From assembly GCA_945643825.1 (NCBI GenBank), contig CALZEZ010000016.1:1-13110 (forward strand): a DNA stretch of 13,110 nt, given 5' to 3'. The notes beneath the pieces are model-generated. The model made no database searches. It was given only the letters and a program-made list of their open reading frames with translations, and had not been told where the DNA came from. Of this stretch, positions 1-6,370 are shown in pieces. Both the position numbers and the translations under genes were made by a program. How positions within the stretch are numbered: position 1 is the first letter of the stretch; each line of letters begins with the position of its first letter. The stretch comes from an uncultured Lachnospiraceae bacterium (lineage in GTDB: Bacteria; Bacillota; Clostridia; Lachnospirales; Lachnospiraceae).

Positions 1-79
1 TTCGAAAGTAATCTGCCAGATACGAGTTCAGCTCCTGTGTGTATTTATTGTATTGTCCTATTAGCATCAGACTTTTCAT
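1..79 (-). CDS. 5' end of an unidentified gene, translationally coupled to the histidine kinase (partial)
   Basis: The frame opens with ATG at 79-77, sharing bases with the TGA stop of the histidine kinase (ATGA overlap at 79-76). It stays open for 26 codons to the window edge. The visible peptide begins MKSLMLIGQYNKYTQ and looks like an amphipathic helical N-terminus, with no signal peptide. A GGTGA element 4 bases before the ATG could serve as a ribosome site. A second in-frame ATG (67-65) is an alternative start. The overlap implies co-translation with the kinase, so a signalling partner such as an output protein is an inference from context only. The family cannot be named from 26 residues. 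Confidence 0.5.
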   Translation of the reverse strand, partial: MKSLMLIGQYNKYTQELNSYLADYFR

Positions 80-2910
80 TTGTTCACCATACTTTCCCAG
101 ATCGTCATAATCTCATCTACAACCCCGATTGCATTCTCCACCATCAGATTCATGATATGACTTTCCAGCAGCTCCATTTTATCCTGCACCTGCTCCGGCA
201 TCTCATACTTGGACAGATCCTCCATCAGCGCATCCATCGTATCGTATTCCCTGTCATTTAGCGCCTCCCTCAGCATCGAGAAAAGGGGAACCGCCTCAAG
301 CATATCTGCCTTCTTCACAGGCTTTGTATCTCTCGGTGCAAACTCGGACAAAAGCTCCATATATTGCTTCATCTCCTGCATCAAAGCAGGGTGCAGAGTT
401 CTGACCTGCTCAAGCTCACCGGCGCGGGCTCTCTTCTCCACCACCTTTGCAAGCCCGGATAGCGGAATTGCCCCAACCATGGCAGCCGTTCCCTTCATCG
501 CATGAACCCGGATACGATAATCATCCAGACTTTCCTTATTCTCCAGATCAGGAATGAGTTCCTCGAGCTTTTCCTTTTCTTTTTGTAGCGAGATAACAAA
601 TTTCTGCAGGGTGTCACGAAGGAGATTTTTCGGGACATGTCTTGCCGCATACTCCCAGTCCATTCCTTCAATCTCAGGAAGATCCTCCTCCTGCCTTGTC
701 TGCACAACCGGGATGGCTCCCTCCGGAATCTCATCCGTTGATTTGATCAGCTCCTTGGGCAGATATGTACGGATTGCCTTTTCCAGTCGCTCCGGCACAA
801 TCGGCTTAGTCAAAAAGCTGGTAAAGCCTTCTCGCATATACTGCTCCTTGGCTCCGGTCACCGCGTTGGCAGTGAGCATGATCACCGGGGTATCCTTACA
901 CAAATGATCCCTTTTCTTCATCTCCCGGAAGGTGTCAATTCCATCCATTTCCGGCATCATGTGATCCAAGAAAATCAGATCATAATGCTTCTTGCTTATC
1001 ATTTCAAGACATTCCGCTCCGCCACCGGCCGCATCAACCTGAAGCATAAGAACCTTTACCAGATTGCAGAATACATTACGGTTCATCTCGTTGTCATCAA
1101 CCACAAGCACCTGTGCATCGGGTGCAACAAACTCAACCTCATAGTCATACTCCGCCACCTGCTTTGCCCGCAGACTGTCAAAGTCACCGATTTGATCTGT
1201 TCCAAGTATCTTCTGCTGCAGCTCAAACGAAAAGGTACTCCCCTCTCCGTATTTGCTCTGCACCTTCAGCTCACTGTTCATCATACGTAACAGGCCTGCT
1301 GTGATGCTCATGCCCAGTCCGGTTCCCTCGACATTTCGATTGTGATTCATGTCGATTCGCTCAAAGGCCTCAAAGAGCTTGGGCAGCTCCTCCTCCTTTA
1401 TCCCGATTCCGGTATCAATGACATCAAAGTGCAGCAGCAGATGATCCCGATTGAGCATTCTCCCGGAAGCACGCAACGTAACGGTTCCCTCTTTGGTATA
1501 TTTGACTGCATTGCTGAGCAGATTGTTCAGACACTGCCTAATGCTAATATCATAGACATAAAGGGCAGCCGGAAGCTGCGGAGATACCTCCATGACAAAT
1601 TTTATTTTTTTGTCTCTTGCGCGCACCTCTGTCATATTGGCGATGTCATTTAACATGCTTCCCAGATCATAGCGCACCGGAAGAATCTGCATCTTTCCGG
1701 ATTCGATCTTGGAGGAATCCAGAATGTCGTTGATGATGCCTAAGAGATTCTGGGCTGCCGATTTAATATCCTGTGCATATTTACGGACAGATGGATCTCC
1801 GCTCTCACGCAGAATCATCTCATCCATACCGAGTACTGCATTAATCGGGGTTCGGATCTCATGTGACATTCTCGCAAGGAAATCGGACTTGGCACTGTTT
1901 GCCTTGTCTGCATTTTCCTTTAACAGACGCATCTGCTCAATCTGCCTGCGCTCATCGGTGACATCCACCATCAGCATGGCATATCCGACCCTGCCACCTT
2001 CATTATGAATCTCATTGATATGAACATCATAGGTGCGTTCTTCCCGTGTCAGCTCATGGCCTTCGCCATCCCGAAACAGCTTAAGAAGCTCCTCCTCGGG
2101 CAAAAGCGTTGTCCGCGTCACACCACGAAGGCTCGGGAACAGCTCCTTTGCCTTGTCGTTAGCATCAATATAGCCATAATTCTGATCCACGATAACAACC
2201 ATCTGGTCTAATTCCCGGATGATATCGCGGTGTGCAATCAGGCTCATGTCAAAGGAATGCTCCAGTTTGATATTCACATGAAACAGAATGATTCCAAGCG
2301 CCACGCTGACCGGTACCGGATCATAGCCTTTGAAAATATCTATCGCTCCAAGGATATAACCGACTATGGAAACGATCATGGCAATCAAAAGGCCTTTGCA
2401 GGTTTTCCACTTTCGCTCCTCGATTCCCCATGCCATCGAGAATATACAGATACCGATTGTCGCGATAAGCTGAACGATCAGGAATAGAACATTAAAAAGA
2501 TAAATCGTACCTGCCGTAAGCACCACGTGCGGTATCGCACCGGAGGTGTCAAAGGAAAGCTCCTTATAGTACAATCCGGCAAACGGGTAACTCCAGATAC
2601 TGACAAGAACTATTGCATCAAATAACCATATCATGCGACTGATTGCTGCCGGAATCGTCACCCCACAATACGATGCAACAAACATAAGAAGAAAGGTCGT
2701 CAGATAGATTCCACCGACATACTCGGCACGGATCGCTATGATTGCCTGGTCACTGTTATTTGACAGAAGCTCCAAAAGGTAGCCTATATTCTGCACAAGT
2801 CCACAGGTTGTCACCATCAGCATCAGTTTTCCCTGCGGATTGTCCTTCTGATGCAGAATGTTCCTAATTCCCCAGCACAGGCAAATGATAATGATTACCT
2901 GTAAAATCAA
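76..2910 (-). CDS. Membrane-bound hybrid sensor histidine kinase (7TM-PAS-HisKA-HATPase-REC-HPt)
   Basis: This 944-residue protein carries a full phosphorelay in one chain. Residues 1-213 are hydrophobic with about seven membrane segments, like the histidine-kinase 7TM N-terminal sensor region. A PAS-like segment follows at about 230-320. The dimerisation/phosphoacceptor helix has SHEIRTP with His350. The ATPase domain shows the N box (NNLLSNAVKYT, 462-472), DTGIGI (499-504) and GTGLGM (529-534). The receiver domain has Asp605/Asp606, phosphoacceptor Asp649 and Lys702. The HPt domain has HAMKGTA with His803, followed by a helical tail to 944. Known for the family: phosphate passes His-Asp-His to a separate response regulator, which is not in this window unless it is the truncated next gene. 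The start is uncertain. TTG at 2910 is the first conventional start, but it would cut the first membrane segment short and lacks a good ribosome site. The frame is open up to 3009. The signal sensed is unknown. Confidence 0.93.
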   Translation of the reverse strand: MILQVIIIICLCWGIRNILHQKDNPQGKLMLMVTTCGLVQNIGYLLELLSNNSDQAIIAIRAEYVGGIYLTTFLLMFVASYCGVTIPAAISRMIWLFDAIVLVSIWSYPFAGLYYKELSFDTSGAIPHVVLTAGTIYLFNVLFLIVQLIATIGICIFSMAWGIEERKWKTCKGLLIAMIVSIVGYILGAIDIFKGYDPVPVSVALGIILFHVNIKLEHSFDMSLIAHRDIIRELDQMVVIVDQNYGYIDANDKAKELFPSLRGVTRTTLLPEEELLKLFRDGEGHELTREERTYDVHINEIHNEGGRVGYAMLMVDVTDERRQIEQMRLLKENADKANSAKSDFLARMSHEIRTPINAVLGMDEMILRESGDPSVRKYAQDIKSAAQNLLGIINDILDSSKIESGKMQILPVRYDLGSMLNDIANMTEVRARDKKIKFVMEVSPQLPAALYVYDISIRQCLNNLLSNAVKYTKEGTVTLRASGRMLNRDHLLLHFDVIDTGIGIKEEELPKLFEAFERIDMNHNRNVEGTGLGMSITAGLLRMMNSELKVQSKYGEGSTFSFELQQKILGTDQIGDFDSLRAKQVAEYDYEVEFVAPDAQVLVVDDNEMNRNVFCNLVKVLMLQVDAAGGGAECLEMISKKHYDLIFLDHMMPEMDGIDTFREMKKRDHLCKDTPVIMLTANAVTGAKEQYMREGFTSFLTKPIVPERLEKAIRTYLPKELIKSTDEIPEGAIPVVQTRQEEDLPEIEGMDWEYAARHVPKNLLRDTLQKFVISLQKEKEKLEELIPDLENKESLDDYRIRVHAMKGTAAMVGAIPLSGLAKVVEKRARAGELEQVRTLHPALMQEMKQYMELLSEFAPRDTKPVKKADMLEAVPLFSMLREALNDREYDTMDALMEDLSKYEMPEQVQDKMELLESHIMNLMVENAIGVVDEIMTIWESMVNK

Positions 2911-2971
2911 TACACCTGTATAGATTCCGATTGCCGTTCCCTCTTTCGTATAACAAAATGTCTGCCTATCT

Positions 2972-3000
2972 TTTATATCGACGGTTGCAGGCAGTGTCTT
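2972..3000 (-). promoter_or_regulatory. Candidate promoter for the histidine kinase
   Basis: On the minus strand, AAGACA (3000-2995) and TATAAA (2977-2972) are separated by 17 bases, resembling a housekeeping sigma promoter with a weak -35. It overlaps the stop codon of the HAD gene and lies about 40-60 bases before the kinase start. It would allow the kinase to be transcribed separately from galE and the HAD gene. This is a pattern match only. Confidence 0.35.
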
Positions 3001-3655
3001 AAGTATGCTTCAGCAATTCTATCACATTCTGTAACGAAGCACATTCTGCGAACAGCATCCTGCGCACCTCCTCATCCGGCTGCAGCAGATCCGGAACCAT
3101 GATCACGGGCATTCCGGCGCCAAAGGCTGAGCGGATTCCGTTGGTGGAATCCTCGATCGCCACACACTGCTCCGGTCTTCGATCCACACTGGCACAGGCT
3201 CTCTCATAGATCTCCGGGTCCGGCTTGGAATGCACTACCATATCCCCTGTCATCAGTGCCTTAAAATAGGACAAAAGCCCTGCCTTCTCCAGATAACGGC
3301 GAACCGTTTCCTCTTTACTTGAGGATGCCAGAACAATCTGATAGTTCTCCTTCTGTAAAAAGGCAAGGAGCTCATGTACGCCGGGTTTGATCGGCATTTC
3401 CTCCTCCATGGTCTTCTCCATCCGCTCTACCACGATGCTTCGATACTCCTCATAGGGGAAATCTGCTCCCAGAATCCGATGAACCTGGAGCCTCGTATCA
3501 TTCATGTTTCTTCCGATGCTGGCCGTGACTGCTTCTCTCATTTTGTCCATCGGGAGATTTTTCTCCCTCGCAAGCTCATACCAGCAGTCACAACAAAGGC
3601 GCTCTGTGTCAAACAGAACCCCATCCATATCAAATACGACTGTGTCTATTCTCAC
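2999..3655 (-). CDS. HAD-superfamily hydrolase, beta-phosphoglucomutase-like
   Basis: The 218 residues contain all four HAD motifs: motif I FDMDGV with Asp9 (nucleophile) and Asp11; motif II in VLASSS around Ser111; motif III Lys144 in HSKPDP; motif IV Glu168-Asp169 in AIEDS. A helical cap lies between motifs I and II, and the length is typical of subfamily IA (beta-phosphoglucomutase, phosphoglycolate phosphatase and related sugar-phosphate phosphatases). The start is GTG at 3655, supported by a perfect AGGAGG six bases upstream; no ATG competes. It begins 23 bases after the galE stop, so it is very likely co-transcribed with galE. That favours a sugar-phosphate substrate, but phosphatase and mutase activity cannot be separated from sequence alone. 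Confidence 0.9.
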   Translation of the reverse strand: MRIDTVVFDMDGVLFDTERLCCDCWYELAREKNLPMDKMREAVTASIGRNMNDTRLQVHRILGADFPYEEYRSIVVERMEKTMEEEMPIKPGVHELLAFLQKENYQIVLASSSKEETVRRYLEKAGLLSYFKALMTGDMVVHSKPDPEIYERACASVDRRPEQCVAIEDSTNGIRSAFGAGMPVIMVPDLLQPDEEVRRMLFAECASLQNVIELLKHT

Positions 3656-3678
3656 AAAGCGCCTCCTAAATATCTTAT

Positions 3679-4695
3679 TTACTCCTCATAACCATTCGGA
3701 TTGTGGCTCTGCCAGTTCCAGGAATCCGCACACATCTGCTTAATGCCGTACTGTGCTTCCCAGCCAAGCTCCTTTTTCGCCTTAGATGCATCCGCATAGC
3801 AGGTTGCAATATCTCCTGCACGTCTTGGTTTGATGGAATAGGGGATTTTCACCCCGGTTGCTTCCTCGAAATTCTTTACGATATCCAGCACACTGTAGCC
3901 CACTCCGGTTCCGAGATTGTATACGCATAAGCCCGCTTTCTTCTCAATCTGCTGCAGTGCCTTCACATGTCCGACCGCAAGATCCACAACATGGATGTAA
4001 TCGCGCACACCGGTTCCGTCCGGTGTGTCGTAATCATTGCCGAACACGCCGAGCTCTTTTAGCTTACCAACTGCAACCTGCGTGATATAGGGCATCAGAT
4101 TGTTCGGAATGCCGTTCGGATTCTCACCGATCATGCCGCTCTTATGTGCACCGATCGGGTTAAAGTAACGAAGAAGCACCACATTCCACTCCGGATCTGC
4201 CTTCTGCATATCAGACAGAATCTGCTCCAGCATGGATTTTGTCCAGCCATAGGGGTTGGTACATTGTCCCTTCGGGCAATCCTCGGTAATCGGGATCACC
4301 GCAGGATCTCCATAGACGGTAGCCGAGGAAGAGAAGATGATATTCTTACAGTTGTTCTTCCTCATCACATCCACCAGAGTCAGGGTACCAGTGATATTGT
4401 TATGATAGTATTCCCATGGCTTCTGTACCGATTCCCCCACTGCCTTAAGACCGGCGAAATGAATACAGCTCTCAATACTTTCCTTTTGAAAAATTTCTTC
4501 CAGAGCCTCACGGTCGAGAATGTCTGCCTTATAGAACTTTACCGGCTTGCCGGTCAGCTTCTCTACACGAAGTAACGACTTCTCACTGGAATTGCTCAGA
4601 TTATCTACAACAACTACATCATAGCCTGCATTTTGCAGCTCTACCACGGTGTGACTGCCGATATAGCCCGCACCGCCTGTTACCAAAATTGCCAT
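3679..4695 (-). CDS. galE: UDP-glucose 4-epimerase
   Basis: This cytoplasmic enzyme interconverts UDP-galactose and UDP-glucose with bound NAD, the last step of the Leloir pathway. The 338 residues match the usual GalE length. The N-terminus has the Rossmann motif GGAGYIG (residues 7-13). The catalytic residues are Ser124 (in SSSATVYGD), Tyr149 and Lys153 (YGWTK), at the same numbers as in E. coli GalE. Further family landmarks are RYFNPIGAHKSG, the NNLMPY segment and GTGVRDYIHVVDLA. The ATG at 4695 has an AGGAGGAGG ribosome site. A promoter lies in the 119-base gap upstream, and the HAD gene follows 23 bases after the stop. Together with the upstream uridylyltransferase and alpha-galactosidase it points to galactose use or UDP-sugar supply for glycans. 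Confidence 0.97.
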   Translation of the reverse strand: MAILVTGGAGYIGSHTVVELQNAGYDVVVVDNLSNSSEKSLLRVEKLTGKPVKFYKADILDREALEEIFQKESIESCIHFAGLKAVGESVQKPWEYYHNNITGTLTLVDVMRKNNCKNIIFSSSATVYGDPAVIPITEDCPKGQCTNPYGWTKSMLEQILSDMQKADPEWNVVLLRYFNPIGAHKSGMIGENPNGIPNNLMPYITQVAVGKLKELGVFGNDYDTPDGTGVRDYIHVVDLAVGHVKALQQIEKKAGLCVYNLGTGVGYSVLDIVKNFEEATGVKIPYSIKPRRAGDIATCYADASKAKKELGWEAQYGIKQMCADSWNWQSHNPNGYEE

Positions 4696-4814
4696 ACAAA
4701 ACCTCCTCCTGCGCTTTCTTTGCGTCTCCTGATAGTTTCATTATAAAAGGACTGTCTCTTCGTTCACAAGAGAGTAATGTTGGTAAGACCTGTCAAAATG
4801 TTAACTCATCCACA
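4696..4814. other. galE leader, the largest intergenic gap
   Basis: This 119-base gap separates the uridylyltransferase stop from the galE start. It holds the galE ribosome site, the candidate promoter at 4740-4769, and a short inverted repeat (TCTCTT, 7-base loop, AAGAGA) overlapping the -35 side of that promoter. No hairpin followed by a T run was seen, so transcription of the upstream gene may read through into galE. Confidence 0.6.
4740..4769 (-). promoter_or_regulatory. Promoter of galE
   Basis: On the minus strand, TTGTGA (4769-4764) and a perfect TATAAT (4745-4740) are spaced by 18 bases, about 45 bases before the galE ATG. A 6-base inverted repeat with a 7-base loop (TCTCTT...AAGAGA) covers the -35 and the first part of the spacer. 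This is a position where a repressor or activator could act. Confidence 0.6.
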
Positions 4815-6044
4815 CTACAGCGCAATGCCGTTCTGCTTAAGAAGCTCCCTTGCAGAATCTACAGAATCCACGCCGGTCTTATTCTTAATCGGTGCAAACT
4901 CCCGGTTTCTCACTACCTCGAACGCAAGGCAGCTCTCCTCCATATGGATCATGTCAAGCACAAGATTTTCGAACTTATAGCCGTTTGGCTGCTCAGGCTT
5001 CACAAGCTCACCCTGCTCGTTCATGTACGGAATCTTCTTCTCCACAACATGCACCGGAAGCTTCTCGTCCGCAATTTTCTCCAAATCCGGTACGCGGAAC
5101 AGGTAATTGAGGATTACACCATAATTATAGACGCGCTCGCCCTTTTCATCCAGAGTGTTCATCAGCTCATCGGTCAGCTCATAATACTCGATAATGGATG
5201 GTCTGCCATCCTCCAGACACATCACGCCGACCTTTTCATCCGGGGATACCTTCTTTACAACCTTCGAGCCGACTGCGGCACCGCACTGCATCGTCGCTCC
5301 GACAAACACAGGGTCTGCGATCCTCTGCAGCACGTTATCCACCGCAAATACATTCAAATATTCTATCCCGGCTTCCTTTGCCTTATTCAGCGCGCCGTGC
5401 CGGATCATCGAGGTAAACCAGCCTCCATTGCCGTTGGGGGACATTGCAACCACGCCCGGTGCTTCCATGTAGATCTTTCCTTCATAGTCGGTCGCCGGTG
5501 CCATCTCCTGCATAAAGAAGGTCACATACTCCGACTTATAGCCAAAGTAATCCTTCTCCTTAAGAAATGAGGTCGTCGCCTCGTGATTCTTGTCACTGGT
5601 CATAATAAACAAATGAATCCAGGTGCCGGTCTGTTCTACCACATCCAAAAGATTCCGGATGATCCGCTCAAAAATGTATACGTCCTTTGTAATACCGATG
5701 TTGTACATTCCCTTGGGATCATCGCTTCCGAGGCGCGTTCCCATACCGCCTGCCAATAAAACGGCTCCAACCTTACCTTCTTTAATCGCCTTCGTTCCGA
5801 TACCGGCAAATTCTTCTCTGCGTCTCTCAATCTCTGCTAACTGCATGGTAATAAGCGGAGAAATCACGCCGCGCTTTCCACTCTCCTCACGGTTTTGTAA
5901 TGCCTCCAAAACAGAGAAATCACAGTTGGCAAGCTGCGCAAGCAACGCCTCCTTTTCTGCCTCCCTCAGATTCTCATATCCCTTCAGTAAATGCTCCTGA
6001 CCATATCCTGCCGTCAGGGCCTTAGCCTGCTCATAATTCATCAT
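4815..6044 (-). CDS. UDPGP-family UTP--sugar-1-phosphate uridylyltransferase
   Basis: The 409-residue cytoplasmic nucleotidyltransferase belongs to the eukaryotic-type UDPGP family, distinct from bacterial GalU. The nucleotide-binding signature LAGGMGTRLG lies at 97-106, followed by Lys111 in DPKGMY. The sugar-binding PNGNGG is at 203-208, and VDN at 235-237. Family members make UDP-glucose, UDP-galactose or UDP-N-acetylglucosamine from UTP and the sugar 1-phosphate. PNGNGG resembles UDP-N-acetylhexosamine pyrophosphorylases, while the neighbouring galE suits UDP-glucose or UDP-galactose, so the substrate is left open. If it accepts galactose 1-phosphate it could replace GalT, which is absent here. 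The ATG at 6044 has AGAGGG seven bases upstream. It starts 22 bases after the small membrane protein gene and probably shares its promoter. Confidence 0.88.
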   Translation of the reverse strand: MMNYEQAKALTAGYGQEHLLKGYENLREAEKEALLAQLANCDFSVLEALQNREESGKRGVISPLITMQLAEIERRREEFAGIGTKAIKEGKVGAVLLAGGMGTRLGSDDPKGMYNIGITKDVYIFERIIRNLLDVVEQTGTWIHLFIMTSDKNHEATTSFLKEKDYFGYKSEYVTFFMQEMAPATDYEGKIYMEAPGVVAMSPNGNGGWFTSMIRHGALNKAKEAGIEYLNVFAVDNVLQRIADPVFVGATMQCGAAVGSKVVKKVSPDEKVGVMCLEDGRPSIIEYYELTDELMNTLDEKGERVYNYGVILNYLFRVPDLEKIADEKLPVHVVEKKIPYMNEQGELVKPEQPNGYKFENLVLDMIHMEESCLAFEVVRNREFAPIKNKTGVDSVDSARELLKQNGIAL

Positions 6045-6066
6045 TCACTTTCCCTCTGCTTCACAT

Positions 6067-6303
6067 TTAATGAAAAAACTTCCGCGCAATGTAGATAAAC
6101 AGACATGCGCCCGAAACCGACACAATCAGATTGGCAAAAATACTGTCTGCATGAAATCCGATCAGGCTTAAGAGAAAGCCTCCCAGAAATCCACCTACCA
6201 CGCCGACAATAATATTGAGAATCCAGTTGTTCTCCGATTTCATGATCTTAGAGGCAATCCAGCCTGCCAGTGCACCAAAAATAATAGAAAAAATAAGTCG
6301 CAT
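6067..6303 (-). CDS. GlsB/YeaQ/YmgE-type small membrane protein (transglycosylase-associated family)
   Basis: This 78-residue, almost wholly hydrophobic protein has three predicted membrane helices (about 2-20, 27-50, 54-74) and the glycine-rich pattern of the family: FGALAGWIASKIM near the start and NIIVGVVGGFLGGFL in the middle. These proteins are linked to envelope stress in Firmicutes and enterics, but their biochemical role is unknown. The start was set at ATG 6303 because it has GAGGA seven bases upstream. The longer start at 6342 adds 13 charged residues atypical of the family, and its ATG overlaps the -10 box of the promoter at 6341-6370. The sugar genes on both sides appear unrelated in function. 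Confidence 0.88.
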   Translation of the reverse strand: MRLIFSIIFGALAGWIASKIMKSENNWILNIIVGVVGGFLGGFLLSLIGFHADSIFANLIVSVSGACLFIYIARKFFH

Positions 6304-6340
6304 TTCACATTCCTCTTTCTCTTTCTTGTATTTTTGTCCC

Positions 6341-6370
6341 ATTATACCAAAATCTTCTATTCGCTGTCCA
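6341..6370 (-). promoter_or_regulatory. Extended -10 promoter for the small membrane protein gene
   Basis: On the minus strand, TGGACA (6370-6365) is followed after 18 bases by TATAAT (6346-6341), preceded by TG at the extended -10 position (TGGTATAAT). It is one of the best promoter matches in the window. The -35 lies inside the last codons of the alpha-galactosidase gene. Expected initiation is near 6334, giving a short leader before ATG 6303. Confidence 0.7.

Noticed and set aside
209..2487. Several plus-strand open frames of 60-130 codons opposite the histidine kinase
   Set aside because: They lie antisense to a protein with continuous conserved domains, lack ribosome sites and have no recognisable motifs.
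4791..4796. Perfect TTGACA on the minus strand upstream of galE
   Set aside because: No -10-like sequence lies 16-18 bases downstream; the TATAAT at 4745-4740 is 45 bases away.
4689..5570. A 293-codon plus-strand frame opposite the uridylyltransferase and galE leader
   Set aside because: It is a shadow of the strongly supported minus-strand gene; the protein is histidine/leucine-rich with no domain, and it crosses the galE promoter.
6304..6342. N-terminal extension of the small membrane protein
   Set aside because: Its ATG overlaps the -10 box and the added residues are not typical of the family; the inner ATG has the proper ribosome site.
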